Counted from the stretch's first letter, positions 18,982 through 29,486 are shown. The stretch is DNA of 64,000 bases from Pseudonocardia sp. CNS-004 (GCA_001942185.1 MKJV01000080.1:39120-103119), one strand, 5' to 3'. The notes: generated by a model not told the origin, from the sequence alone. Made by a program: numbers and translations.

Positions 18982-19033
18982 CGTCGGAGGGTAGGTCGGA
19001 GGGCCGCGCTCCCGTGGGCGTTCGGGAGAAGTC

Positions 19034-20758
19034 CTAGGCGCCGGCTCGGCGGAACTCGACCTCGCTGATCTCGCTCGAGTACTGCTCGTCGCCGCCGGAC
19101 AGCTTGGTGATCCACAGCAGCACGTGCTCGACGGGCTGGCTGCCGTCCAGCGACACCGGGGTGCGGCCGCCGTTCAACGTGGCCTCGGTGATCTTCTCCG
19201 TCTCGGAGAACGCGGCGTCGTCGGACGGTGCGGAGCGGACCTCGACCACGGTGCCGCGGCTCGGCGACTCGATCGTGAGCTCGGACAGCTGCACCGCCGA
19301 CGCGAACGACACCATGATCCCGATGCCCGGCCGGTACGCGGGGAACTGCTGGTAGTAGGTGGAGGTGCCCCAGGCCGTGGCCGGGTCGTGGTCGATGATG
19401 CGCGCCGCCCGGTCCGAGTTGTCGGGGTCGCCGCCCTCGTCGTAGACCTCGACGGCGAGACCGCCGACGGCCGGGCCGGCCGGCAGGGGCGCGACCTGTG
19501 GCTGCGCCTGGTCGGGTTGCACCGGTGCGCCCTCGACGACGATCGGCGGGCCGCCGCTGTCGACGAACATGCCGCCGAGCTGCACGCCCAGGTAGCCGAG
19601 GACCACGAGCACGGCGGCGCCGAGCGCGGTGAGCGCGATGGTCATCTTGCGGCGGCGCTGCGGGTCGGCGGGGGTGACGGGGTGGCCGCGGTCCTGCCAC
19701 ACGTCCCCCGGCGACGACGGCACCCCGTCGTGGGCGGGCGGGAAGATCGCCATCCGGTCGTCCTCGGCCACCACCTCGGTGAGCAGCCGCTGCACCGCGG
19801 CGGCGGTGTGCACCTGGCCCGGCGCGCCGTCCGGGCCGAGAGTGCCGCGGATGAGCGTGTCGACCTCGACCGGCACCCCCGGCCGCAGCTCCGACGGCGG
19901 CAGCAGCGCGCCGCCGGACGTGCGTTCGGCAGCGGACAGCCCGGCCCGGGCCGCGTCGGCGGAGGACAGCGGCCACCGGCTGGTGAGGAGGGTGTAGAGC
20001 ACGGCGCCCAGCCCGCGCACGTCGTCGCCGGGGGTGACGTCGGCACGCGGGAGGGCGAAGCAGAGCTGGGCGCGCCCGTCCGGGGTGATCCGCACGCGCT
20101 GCGGGTGGTCGCAGCCGAGCACGAGGCCGTGCCGGTGGGCGGCCTCGGCGGCGTCGGCCAGCGGTGCGACGGCGCGGGCCGCGGCCAGCGGCTTGATCAA
20201 CCCGTCGGCCACCACCTCGCCGAGGCTGCGTCCGGGGACCCATTCCGTGACGGTGGCGCCGAGCACGTCCTCCGGCACGCTCGCGGCTCCCGGGGTGAGC
20301 ACGTCGAGCAGCCGCGCACAGCCGTTGTGCTCGAAGCTGCCGGAACGCAGGGCACGCACGACCATCTGCTCTGCGCGGTCGACGTCGCTGAGGCCGTCGT
20401 CGAAGACGGCCCCGGGGCCCGGGCGGCGGAGCACGGTGACGGCGACGTCGCGCCGCAGGATGGTGTCCTCGGCCCGCCAGAACTCCGCACATGCGGCCGG
20501 GTCGGTGCCCACGCGGGTGCGGAGGCGGTAGCGGCTGGCGAGCAGGCTTCCGGCGATGGTGCCCGACGGTACCGGCGGCACCGCGGGCGACGTGGGGAGG
20601 TCGGCGGCGGGGGTGGTGCGGATCGTGGGCTCGTCGCCCGCCGCTTCGTCGGAGTTCTGCTGGTCGGGGACCTGCGCCGTGGAGGCCTCTGGGTCGGCGG
20701 GCTCGGGCGACTCACCGGGGGCGGCTGCACCGGAAGGTGGGCTCGCCAACTCACTCAC
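19034..20758 (-). CDS. Membrane pseudokinase with C-terminal extracellular domain (detached MviN partner)
   Basis: A kinase-fold protein without catalytic residues. The N-terminal about 90 residues are disordered. A kinase-like domain follows (GSLLASRYRLRTRVGTDPAA; AVAPLADAAEAAHRHGLVLG), but the VAIK lysine (DVAVTVLRR), HRD and DFG motifs are missing. Then come a TM helix (IALTALGAAVLVVLGYLGVQ) and an exterior discoidin-like domain. In M. tuberculosis these parts are fused to MurJ (Rv3910), and the phosphorylated pseudokinase binds FhaA to restrain lipid II flipping. Here they form a separate gene 55 bases after murJ. GTG 20758 follows GGAGGG. Confidence 0.85.
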   Translation of the reverse strand: MSELASPPSGAAAPGESPEPADPEASTAQVPDQQNSDEAAGDEPTIRTTPAADLPTSPAVPPVPSGTIAGSLLASRYRLRTRVGTDPAACAEFWRAEDTILRRDVAVTVLRRPGPGAVFDDGLSDVDRAEQMVVRALRSGSFEHNGCARLLDVLTPGAASVPEDVLGATVTEWVPGRSLGEVVADGLIKPLAAARAVAPLADAAEAAHRHGLVLGCDHPQRVRITPDGRAQLCFALPRADVTPGDDVRGLGAVLYTLLTSRWPLSSADAARAGLSAAERTSGGALLPPSELRPGVPVEVDTLIRGTLGPDGAPGQVHTAAAVQRLLTEVVAEDDRMAIFPPAHDGVPSSPGDVWQDRGHPVTPADPQRRRKMTIALTALGAAVLVVLGYLGVQLGGMFVDSGGPPIVVEGAPVQPDQAQPQVAPLPAGPAVGGLAVEVYDEGGDPDNSDRAARIIDHDPATAWGTSTYYQQFPAYRPGIGIMVSFASAVQLSELTIESPSRGTVVEVRSAPSDDAAFSETEKITEATLNGGRTPVSLDGSQPVEHVLLWITKLSGGDEQYSSEISEVEFRRAGA

Positions 20759-20813
20759 CGATCCGCCCTCCCCGGCACTCGCGAACCACACCTCGCCCGG
20801 CGCAGAGCCTACG

Positions 20814-22481
20814 TCAGTGGCGGGGGCCGCGCCGAGCGTTCCCCCTGTCGACGAGGCGTTCGACTCGTGCGAGCACGAGCCCGACCTCACGTACCCCGAT
20901 CAGTCGCATGACCAGCACCGTTACCGATCCGCCGATCACCACCGCCACGCCCAGCTCCGCCCACGCCCCGGCCAGCGGGGCGAGGCCGGAGAGGGGTCCG
21001 GCGGTGAGCAGAGCGGCCACTCCTGCGGCGAGCAGCATCCCTGCTGCGGCGGCCAGCAGGGATCGGCCCGCGGTGGCGAACACCACACCCGTCGGAACCC
21101 GGCCCAGCCGTTTGCGCAGGAGCAGTTGGCCGATCACGGCGCCCACCACGAAGGCTGTGCTGTTCGCCGCGGCGAGCCCGAGCACGACGTCCTGGGGCGC
21201 GAGCAGCAACAGGCAGACGAGCATCAGCGGGATCTTCGTGACCACCACGCAGAGCTGCACGAACGTGGCGGTGCGGTGGGCGGTGAGCGCGTAGAACACC
21301 CGGGCCTGCAGCATCGTGAAGGCGAAGGGGAGCAGGCCGAACGCCGACACCGCGAGCGCGGCACCGAGCTGGGCGGCGCCGTCCAGGTTGCCGGCGCGCA
21401 GGCCGAACAGCGCCACGCCGACCGGGACGCCGAACACGGTGAGCAGCACCGAGATCGGTACCAGCAGCACCGAGGCGAGCTTGCCGCCGAGCCCGAGGTC
21501 GGCCGCGACGTCGTCGGTGCGGCCCTCGGCCGCTGCCCGGGACATGCGCGGCATGAGCGCGGTGAGCAGCGACACGCCGAGCACGCCGTAGGGCACCTGC
21601 AACAGCAACCACGCGTTCGTGTAGATCGCGAAGGCGCCGCCGTCGGCCCCGGTGGCCACCCTGGTCGTGACGATCAGGCCGGCCTGGCCGATCAGCACGT
21701 AGACCACGGCCCAGCCGCCGAGGCCTGCCGCCTTGGTCAGCCGCGGGTCCCAGCCCCACTGCGGCCGGTATCGGAAGCCCACCCGACGTGCCGCGGGCAG
21801 CAGCACGAGCGTCTGCGCGGCGATGCCGAGCGTGGTGCCGACGCCGAGCACGAGCAGGCGGGTCTCCTCCGGCGCCACGAGGTAGACGCCGACCACCCCG
21901 AGCACGACGACGTTGTTCAGCACCGGTGCCCAGCCGAAGGCCCCGAACGAGCCGCGGCTGTTGAGGACCGCTCCGAGCAACGCCCCCAGGCCGTAGAAGA
22001 AGATCTGCGGCAGGAGCATGTAGGCGAGGGTGGTGGCCAGCTGCGGGTCGGCGGTGCTGCTCGGCTGCCCGCCCAGGTAGAGCCGGGTGAGCAGCGGGGC
22101 GGTGAGCAGCCCGGCCGCGGTGGCGATGAGCAGCGCGCTGCCGGCGAGGGTGATCAGCTTGCGGGTGTAGGCCTCCCCGCCGTCGGGATCCTCGCGTTGG
22201 GCCCGCACCAGCAGCGGGATCATCATGCTGCTCAGCGCACCGCCGATGAGCAGCTCGTAGACGATGTTGGGCAGCGTGTTCGACAGCGTGTAGGAGTCGT
22301 TCAGCACGGTGGCGCCCAGCACCGTGAACAGTGCGACCTGCCGCAGGAAGCCCGTGATCCGGCTCGCCAGGCTGCCGAGCGCCATCAGGCTGCTCGACCG
22401 GCCGAGCGACGGCTCGGCCCGCGCAGCGGGCACCACCGGGATCCGCTCCGTGGGCGGGTCGTCCGGGGCCGGATCGGTCAC
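20814..22481 (-). CDS. murJ: Lipid II flippase MurJ (MviN)
   Basis: Moves lipid II to the outer face for peptidoglycan synthesis. About 14 membrane segments; LMALGSLASRITGFLRQVAL is the MOP/MviN N-terminal signature, followed by SNTLPNIVYELLIGGALSSM. I start it at GTG 22481, where GTGA overlaps the upstream gene's stop; the frame stays open further upstream, but that would lie inside the previous gene. 555 residues. Confidence 0.93.
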   Translation of the reverse strand: MTDPAPDDPPTERIPVVPAARAEPSLGRSSSLMALGSLASRITGFLRQVALFTVLGATVLNDSYTLSNTLPNIVYELLIGGALSSMMIPLLVRAQREDPDGGEAYTRKLITLAGSALLIATAAGLLTAPLLTRLYLGGQPSSTADPQLATTLAYMLLPQIFFYGLGALLGAVLNSRGSFGAFGWAPVLNNVVVLGVVGVYLVAPEETRLLVLGVGTTLGIAAQTLVLLPAARRVGFRYRPQWGWDPRLTKAAGLGGWAVVYVLIGQAGLIVTTRVATGADGGAFAIYTNAWLLLQVPYGVLGVSLLTALMPRMSRAAAEGRTDDVAADLGLGGKLASVLLVPISVLLTVFGVPVGVALFGLRAGNLDGAAQLGAALAVSAFGLLPFAFTMLQARVFYALTAHRTATFVQLCVVVTKIPLMLVCLLLLAPQDVVLGLAAANSTAFVVGAVIGQLLLRKRLGRVPTGVVFATAGRSLLAAAAGMLLAAGVAALLTAGPLSGLAPLAGAWAELGVAVVIGGSVTVLVMRLIGVREVGLVLARVERLVDRGNARRGPRH

Positions 22482-24933
22482 GGGCTCGGCACTCGCGGCG
22501 GGGCGGGGGGGTGGCGCTCGCCCCGCGGCGGCACCGCCGGGAGGCGGACCGTCGTGGCCAGCGGGTCCGGGAACGGGTCGCCGGTGCGGTGGGGACGAGG
22601 CTCCCCGGACGGACTCGGTGGGCGCGGCGGCGGTGGCGGGTTCGGCGGGCCCGCCGGACCAGGGCCGGGTGGCCGGTTGCGTGGCTCCCCACGGATCCGC
22701 CGCACGATCCGACGGCCCGCCAGCACCACGAGGAGGATGCCTGCGCTCGCCGTCAACCACACCGTGATGGTGCCGTAGGCGGTGGAGCGCACCCGCAACC
22801 GGCTCGGCTCCCCGAGCAGCTCACCGTCCGGGGTGCGCACTGCGGCCTGCACGCTGAACTGCCCGGACCGCGTGACCTCCGCACTCGCCCGCACCTGGCG
22901 CCTGCCCAGCGGTGGCACCTCCTGGGGCTCGATCGGCGCCACCCGCAGGCCGGAGGACGGCAGGATCTCGACGTCGACGCGGAGGGTGACCGGGAGACCG
23001 TTCGCCACTGTGATCAGGATCGGGGCGTCCGACGTGCCCAGGGAGTACGGGCCGGGTGGTTCGAGCACGCGTACCGAGCCCCGGAGCTCTGTGACGCGGT
23101 CGGCGAGCTCGGCGGCGGCGACCTGCGCGTCGTCCGGCCGGTCCCGCCACGCCGCGGACGCGGAGCGCAGGAGCCCGCGCCGCAAGGGGGTGAAGGCGTC
23201 GTCCGGGCTCACCCCGACCCCCGAGTTCGGCACGGCGGCCGAGGCGAGGTCCTCGATGGCGGCGCCGGTGCGGCGGAGGCCGTCGAGCGCGGCGCCGGTG
23301 ACTTCGCGCCCGCCCACCTGCAACGGGTAGGTGATCGGCAGCGCCGCCGTGCCCGTCGGGGGGCCGCCGGCCAGCACGGCGTCGAGCCCGCGGGGCACGA
23401 TGCGCCCGACGTCCAGCAGCTGGTCGACGGCGCCGAGCAGGGCGTTCGTCGCGGCGGCGTCCGCGGTCCACTGGTGTGGCGGGGCGAGCACGAGCGGGGC
23501 GCCCGCGCCTGCCCTCGTGTCCATCGGTTCCTGGGTGCGGAACGCGAGCGCGCCGACGAGGTCCTGCGTGGAGAGCGGGCTCACCGTGCCGGCCGGGCTC
23601 GTCGAGGGGGCCGACGCGCCGCGCACCGGGCCCAGGTCCCCGCCGGGCGCGTCGCCGAGCCCGGAGGCGGCCCGCGTGAGCAGCGGATCGGTCAGCACCG
23701 TGAACTGGGCGCGCTGCCCGCCCGCGATCGGGTGCATCCCCGAGTGGAGGGTGGTCCGGTCTTGCTCGACGGCATCCGCCGACAGCAGCAGTGACCGCCC
23801 GCCGGTCTTCGCCGCCACGGCGAGCGTCGCTTCGTCGACCGCGCCTCGACGGGCCAGGTGACGTTCGGGACGACCGGAGTCTGCAGGATGTTCTGCAGCA
23901 CCGTGCGGCCGTCGGTGATCGCCCGGTCGGCCAGGTCGGCCATGCCGGCGCGGGTGAGGGCGACGATGTCGGCGTCGGCGTAGGGCAGCGCGATCACGCA
24001 GCCGCCACGGGCTGCGGCCGCGAGCTGGTCGAGCCACTCACCCGCCGCGGCCGCGCCGGTGCCCGGGATGGGCGCACCGTCGGCCCCCCTGACCTGGTAG
24101 CCGTTCGGGCTGCGCATCAGGGCCGCGGTCTGCACCAGCTCGGGGTCGATCGCGAGGCAGGTCGCCTGACGTACGCGCGAGCCCGCGGATGCGTACCGCG
24201 CGAGCGTGCCCACGAGCCCGCCGAGCCGCCCGTCCGGCGCGAACGATGCGGCCAGGTCGTCGTCGGTGAGCAGCGTCGACTCGCCCGGCACCGTGGCCAG
24301 CCTGCGCGGGGTGTCGGTGATGGGCATGAGCAGCGAGAACGGGGTGGCCCCTCCGGTGGTGGCCGCGGGCACGTCGTCGGGCACCGCGGGGTCGGGCGGC
24401 AGCGACAGCACGGGCAGGAGGACCCGCACCGCGGCCAGCCGGGCGCGCGCCCCGTCGCCCGGTGCACCGTTGACGTTCACCAGCAGCTCGTGCACGCCGG
24501 TGGTGTTCAGCGCGAGGCTGGTTTCCGGTGCGCCCCGCAGCGGGAGCGTCAGCCGGACCGGGACGGAGTCGCCGGGTGCGAGCTCGCCCGCCAGCGGCAG
24601 GAACTGCGGGGTGATGGCGTCGCTGCGGGCCGTGCCGTCCAGCGCGTCCCGCAGCTCGCCCTCGGTCTCGAGCGGGTTCCCGCGCTGCACCCTGATGCCC
24701 AGGTCCCGGATCGGGACGTCCCCGGTGTTGGTGAGCGTGCCCGCCACCACGAGGTCCTGCGGGCCACCCACCGAGACCATCCGCGGCGACATCTCGGTGA
24801 GATCCAGCCGCAGCGGCCCGTCCGCGGGTGCGACCTGGGCGGGCGCAGCGGCCGCGGAGGGCACCGGGCCGGGGCCGAACAGCCCGGCCAGCACCAGCAG
24901 GGTGATCGCGACGAGCGTCGCGACCGGCTTCAC
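22478..24933 (-). CDS. Secreted/membrane DUF6049 protein, Rv3909-like (frame break near 23848)
   Basis: A large exported protein of unknown role in the MurJ operon. It has a signal peptide (ATLVAITLLVLAGLFG ... AAAAP), a long extracytoplasmic part, a C-terminal TM helix (ITVWLTASAGILLVVLAGRR) and a Pro-rich cytoplasmic tail. The frame changes after VVPNVTWPVE; AVDEATLAVAAKTGGRSLLL continues it with one base restored. About 818 residues. Overlaps the Nudix gene by 4 bases and murJ by 4 bases, indicating strict co-expression. A cell-envelope role is inferred from the neighbours. Confidence 0.85.
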
Positions 24934-25424
24934 GCGGACTCCTCCAGCAGCTCGGTTGCCCTCCTGATCAGGCGCCGCTCGTCGGCGTACGCGAGGCGGC
25001 TCTCGAGCTCGTCGAGCGGCACCCAGGCCACCTCGGCGACCTCGATGTCGTCGTCGGACAGCTCACCGCCGAGCGCCTGCAGCAGGAAGTGGTGCACGGT
25101 CTTGTGGACGCGGCGGTCCTCGGCGACGAACCAGAAGTCGATCGTGCCGAGCGGTGCGACCACGCGGCCGATGATGCCGGTCTCCTCCTCGACCTCGCGC
25201 ACCGCCGCCTCCTCTGCCGTCTCACCGGCCTCGATGTGCCCTTTGGGCAGCGACCACAGCAGGCGGCCCCTGCGGTCGAGGCGGCCGATCACGGCCGCAG
25301 CACCGGTGACGTGGTCGACGACCAGCCCACCGGCCGAGGTCTCGTCGACCGTGCGCAGCCGCCGACGGCGTTCGGCAGGCCGACCCCCGCGACGCCCCCC
25401 GGAGCGGCCGCGGGATGAGGACAT
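24930..25424 (-). CDS. Nudix hydrolase (MutT4-like)
   Basis: Hydrolyses nucleoside diphosphate derivatives. The Nudix box GHIEAGETAEEAAVREVEEETGI is complete (positions about 63-85). The N-terminus is an Arg-rich extension. 164 residues from ATG 25424. By position it corresponds to Rv3908 (mutT4), divergent from cca. First gene of the leftward murJ operon. Confidence 0.9.
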   Translation of the reverse strand: MSSSRGRSGGRRGGRPAERRRRLRTVDETSAGGLVVDHVTGAAAVIGRLDRRGRLLWSLPKGHIEAGETAEEAAVREVEEETGIIGRVVAPLGTIDFWFVAEDRRVHKTVHHFLLQALGGELSDDDIEVAEVAWVPLDELESRLAYADERRLIRRATELLEESA

Positions 25425-25560
25425 GTGGGGATGGTAACGAGCAACGGGGCACGATCGCCGCCACGAACCGCTGTGTCTGGTTGCCTCCGCTTCGCACCGG
25501 CGTGCGAGCGCCTCCTATCCACGTCGCCCCTTCGCTGGGCGCCGCATAGACTGGCGCGCC

Positions 25561-27014
25561 GTGTCCGCACCAGCTACGGCCCCCGACGCCGCGCCAAGCG
25601 ACCTTTTGCGAGCCCAGGAGAATGCGGTCGTGCAGATGGTCACGGTCGGTCCGGTCACCGAGGAGCTCGCGGCGCGGTTCACCGCCGCAGGTCACCGCCT
25701 CTACCTGGTGGGCGGCAGCGTGCGAGACGCGCTCCTCGGCCGCGACGTCTCCGACCTCGACTTCACCACCGACGCGCGGCCCGACGCCGTGCAGGCCATC
25801 GTCGACGGCTGGGCCGACGCGGTCTGGGACACCGGCATCGCCTTCGGCACGATCGGCGCCCGCAGGCGCGGCACCACCGTCGAGATCACGACGTTCCGCG
25901 CCGATGCCTACGACCGGGTGTCCCGCAACCCGGTGGTGCGGTTCGGTGACACGATCGAGGACGACCTGGTCCGGCGTGACTTCACCGTCAACGCGATGGC
26001 GGTGGAGCTGACCGGTCCGGAGCGGCGGTTCGTCGACCCGCACGGCGGGCTCGCCGCGCTCGCCGCGGGTGTTCTCGACACCCCCGCGACGCCGGAGGAG
26101 TCGTTCGCCGACGACCCGCTGCGGATGCTGCGGGCCGCCCGGTTCGTCTCGCAGCTGGGCCTCACGCCGGCCGAGCGGGTTGTCGTCGCAATGACGGAAA
26201 TGGCGGGCGAGCTGGCCCGCATCACCCGCGAGCGCGTGCAGGCCGAGCTCAGCAAGCTGATGCTCGGCACCCACCCGCGGCGCGGCATCGAGCTGATGGT
26301 CGACACCGGCCTGTGCGAGCTCGTGCTTCCCGAGGTGCCGGCGATGCGGCTGGCGATCGACGAGCACATGCAGCACAAGGACGTCTACACCCACTCGCTG
26401 GTCGTCATGGAGCAGGCGATCGAGCGCGAGACCGACGGCCCCGACCTCGTGCTCCGGCTCGCCGCGCTGTTGCACGACATCGGCAAGCCCGACACCCGGC
26501 GCAAGGAGCCCGACGGCCGCGTGAGCTTCCACCACCACGAGGTGGTCGGGGCGAAGATGACGCGGCGCAGGCTGCGCGAGCTGCGCTACTCCAAGCAGAT
26601 CGTCGACGACGTCGCCCAGCTGGTGTTCCTGCACCTGCGCTTCCACGGCTACTCGGGCGGCGAGTGGACCGACTCCGCCGTCCGCCGCTACGTCACCGAC
26701 GCGGCCCGCTGCTGGAGCGGCTGCACAAGCTCGTGCGCTCGGACTGCACCACCCGCAACCGGCGCCGGGCCGCCGCGCTCCAGCGCAGCTACGACTCCCT
26801 CGAGGAGCGGATCGCCCGCCTGCGCGAGCAGGAGGCGCTCGACGCCATCCGGCCCGACCTGGACGGCAACGAGATCATGCGGCTGCTGGGCATCCCCCCG
26901 GGTCCGCAGGTCGGCAAGGCCTACAAGCACCTGCTGGCCCTGCGGATGGAACGCGGTCCGATGTCCCGCGAGGAGGCCGAGGCCGAGCTGCGGCGCTGGG
27001 CCGCCGAGCAGTAG
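25561..27014 (+). CDS. cca: CCA tRNA nucleotidyltransferase / PcnA-like (frame break near 26702)
   Basis: Adds or repairs the CCA end of tRNAs. It has the nucleotidyltransferase motif YLVGGSVRDALLGRDVSDLD with TT, the RRDFTVNAMA motif, the ADDPLRMLRAARFVSQLG helix and an HD domain (LAALLHDIGKPDTRR). After RRYVTDA one base is missing (GCGG[G]CCCG); GPLLERLHKLVRSDC then runs to the end. GTG 25561 is 8 bases after a TAGACT -10 (25547-25552), so the mRNA may be leaderless. About 484 residues. Its stop directly abuts that of the convergent MFS gene. Confidence 0.93.
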
Positions 27015-28334
27015 CTAGGTGCGCAGTCTGCGCAGCTGCAGCTCGTGGCCGAGCAGGCCGAGCACGTACAGCGACGCGGCCGCCGCGAGCAGCCCCGGAG
27101 CCATCCCGTCGGGCGGGCTGAGCAGGGCGGCCGTGGCGACCGCCAGCACGTAGCCGACGTTGAACACGATGTCGTAGAGGGCGAACACGCGTCCGAGCAC
27201 CTCGTCACCCACCTCGCCCTGCACCGCGGCGTCGGCACAGAGCTTCACGACCTGCCCGGTGAGGCCGAGCACGAACGCGGCGATCATGACGGCGGGCAGC
27301 GAGAGCAACGCCGCGACGGCGAGCTGCGTGGTCGTGGCGACGAGGAGCGCCGTGCGCACCGTGCGGGGCCGGCCCCACCGGCGCACCGCCCACGGGGTGA
27401 CCAGCGCCGCCGTGCCCAGCCCGGCGGCGGCGAGCACGATGGCCTCGCCGAGGCCCGTCATGCCGGCGCGCAACGGGCCGGCATCGGTGAACGCGTAGCG
27501 GAAGAGCAGGAGCGACAGCAGCGTCGAGACGCCGAACGCGAGCCGGTGGGTGCCCAGCGCCAGGAACGACGCCGCCACCGACGGGGTGGAGATCGTCGCC
27601 CGTGCACCGTCGGCGAAGCCGTGCAGCACGCTGCCGACGGTGGACGAGCGCCCGTCGGTGCGGTCGGGGCCGAGGCGGCCGCGGCCGAACCCGGCGGCCA
27701 GCACCGCGGCCGCCAGCGATCCGGCGGTGGCGAGGAGCGTCACGGTGCCGGAGCCCGCGTCGCCTGCGCCGACGAGCTCGCGCAGCCCGATCGCGGTGGC
27801 CCCGCCGAGCGCGGACGTGGCGGCGCCCGCCGTGACCGCGAAGGTGTTGGCCCCCACCAGGTGCTGCCGCTTCACGACGTGCGGCAGCGCCACCGACAGC
27901 GCGGCGAGCACGAACCGGCTCACGCCCGCCACGGCGAGCGCGGGCAGGTAGAGCGCGAGGCCCGCGCCCCCGGACATCACGACCGCCGAGACGACCACCA
28001 CGAGCGCCCCCCGCACGAGGTTGGCGCCCAGCAGCACCCGCCTGCGGTCCCACCGGTCGATCAGCGCACCCGCGAACGGACCGATGAGCGAGTACGGCAG
28101 CAGCAGCACGGCGAGCCCGGCGGCGACGGCGAGCGGGTCGGCCTGCCGCTCCGGGTTGAACAGCACGGCGCCGCCGAGTGCGGCCTGGAAGACGCCGTCG
28201 GCCCACTGCGTGGTGAAGCGCACCGCCAGCAACCGGCGGAAACCCCCGCCGCGCAGCAGCCGGACGAGGCCGATCCGCGCGCCGGTGTCCGCGGCGGTGG
28301 CGGACGGCGACCCAGTGCAGCCCGTTGTCGGCAC
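27015..28334 (-). CDS. MFS transporter (Rv0037c-like)
   Basis: A multi-helix exporter-type permease with about 12 membrane segments. SLIGPFAGALIDRWDRRRVL is the MFS A-like loop, and VGDEVLGRVFALYDIVFNVG is typical of this actinobacterial group. Substrate unknown. 439 residues from GTG 28334. Divergent from yqgE by 45 bases, the same pairing as Rv0037c/Rv0038. Confidence 0.85.
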   Translation of the reverse strand: MPTTGCTGSPSATAADTGARIGLVRLLRGGGFRRLLAVRFTTQWADGVFQAALGGAVLFNPERQADPLAVAAGLAVLLLPYSLIGPFAGALIDRWDRRRVLLGANLVRGALVVVVSAVVMSGGAGLALYLPALAVAGVSRFVLAALSVALPHVVKRQHLVGANTFAVTAGAATSALGGATAIGLRELVGAGDAGSGTVTLLATAGSLAAAVLAAGFGRGRLGPDRTDGRSSTVGSVLHGFADGARATISTPSVAASFLALGTHRLAFGVSTLLSLLLFRYAFTDAGPLRAGMTGLGEAIVLAAAGLGTAALVTPWAVRRWGRPRTVRTALLVATTTQLAVAALLSLPAVMIAAFVLGLTGQVVKLCADAAVQGEVGDEVLGRVFALYDIVFNVGYVLAVATAALLSPPDGMAPGLLAAAASLYVLGLLGHELQLRRLRT

Positions 28335-28379
28335 GGCTGGAGGTTACGCGGTGGGCGGGGGTGCAACGATGGTCGAGTG

Positions 28380-28976
28380 GTGGACGAGCGCTCCCGTTCT
28401 GGTTCAGGTCCCGGTTCGGAGGTGGCGCCCGGCTCCCTTCTGGTCGCGGCTCCGGGCCTGCTCGATCCGCACTTCCGGCGAACTGTGATCTACATCATCG
28501 AACACCGCGACCGGGGCACGCTCGGCGTCGTCCTGAACCGGCCGAGCGAGGTCACCGTGCGCGACGTCCTCCCGTCGTGGGCGCCGCTGTCGTCGCAGCC
28601 GCCCGCCGTCTTCGTCGGCGGCCCGGTGGAGAGCGAGACCGCGCTCTGCCTCGCGGCCGTGCGCACCGGGCAGGACCCGAGCCGGGTCGACGGGCTGATC
28701 GCGGTGCGCGGCCCGGTGGCGCTGGTCGACCTCGACTCCGACCCGGCCACGATCGCCCCGAACCTACGCGGGCTGCGTGTGTTCGCCGGCTACTCGGGCT
28801 GGGACGCGGGCCAGCTGGCGGGGGAGATCGAGCGCGGCGACTGGATCGTCGTACCGGCCATCCCGGACGACGTGCTGGCCCGCCACGACTCCCGCCTGTG
28901 GGGACACGTCCTGCGGCGCCAGGGCATGCCGCTGTCGCTGCTCGCCACCTACCCGCTGGACCTCAGGAACAACTGA
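28380..28976 (+). CDS. yqgE: UPF0301 protein YqgE
   Basis: A conserved protein of unknown biochemical role. GSLLVAAPGLLDPHFRRTVI, GTLGVVLNRPSEVTV, FVGGPVESETALCL and RVFAGYSGWDAGQLAGEI span the family's conserved blocks. About 198 residues. Two consecutive GTG codons (28377, 28380) are possible starts. Confidence 0.93.
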   Translation: MDERSRSGSGPGSEVAPGSLLVAAPGLLDPHFRRTVIYIIEHRDRGTLGVVLNRPSEVTVRDVLPSWAPLSSQPPAVFVGGPVESETALCLAAVRTGQDPSRVDGLIAVRGPVALVDLDSDPATIAPNLRGLRVFAGYSGWDAGQLAGEIERGDWIVVPAIPDDVLARHDSRLWGHVLRRQGMPLSLLATYPLDLRNN

Positions 28977-28987
28977 CCGTACGAACT

Positions 28988-29439
28988 TCAGCTCTGCTGG
29001 GTGGCGGCCGCCGGGCGGCAACCCGCCACCAGCTCGCAACCCGCGCACGTCCCACCGCACTCCGAAGGGGCCTGCTCCGGCTCCGGTACGGCCCCTGCGG
29101 CGCGATCCCCGGCCACGCCGCCGACCCCGGTGAGCACGAAGACGGCGATCACGCTCACGGCCGCCAGCGTCCAGCCGAGGACACCGGTGCGCCGGCCACC
29201 AGTGCACCGCCGCCGACCACGCCGACACCGCCCGCTGCGCCGAGCGGGGCCGCCGCCACCTGGTTGGCCACGGCGAACGCCGCCTCCGAGCGCAGGCTCG
29301 CCGCCGTGCGCACCCCGGCCCAGCGGTTGCGCCGCAGCTTCCGGCGCAGGCCGAGAACCGCGATCGTGAGCAGTGCGGCACCGAGCACGATGAGCAGGAC
29401 ACCGATGGTGAGGCGGACGGGGAGCGGCACGGCGACCAC
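28988..29439 (-). CDS. SdpI-like small membrane protein with Cys-rich tail (frame break near 29175)
   Basis: TM helix 1 is RLTIGVLLIVLGAALLTIAV, then LRRKLRRNRWAGVRTAASLR and SEAAFAVANQVAAAPLGAAG. The WxGxRTxxxLRSxEAF pattern is that of SdpI-family proteins (immunity to SdpC toxin in Bacillus; function here unknown). After VAGAPV the frame shifts, giving LGWTLAAVSVIAVFVLTGVG and a tail with CGGTCAGCELVAGC that may bind metal. About 150 residues. Convergent with yqgE; matches Rv0039c by position. Confidence 0.7.
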
Positions 29440-29486
29440 GGTACCTCCCCCTCCGTACCCGATCGCGCCGGTCGCGGCGCCGGCGC

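Noticed and set aside
27045..28370. Long rightward open frame opposite the MFS gene, fused to yqgE
   Set aside because: It is the antisense shadow of the MFS transporter; the YqgE family match begins only at about 28380.
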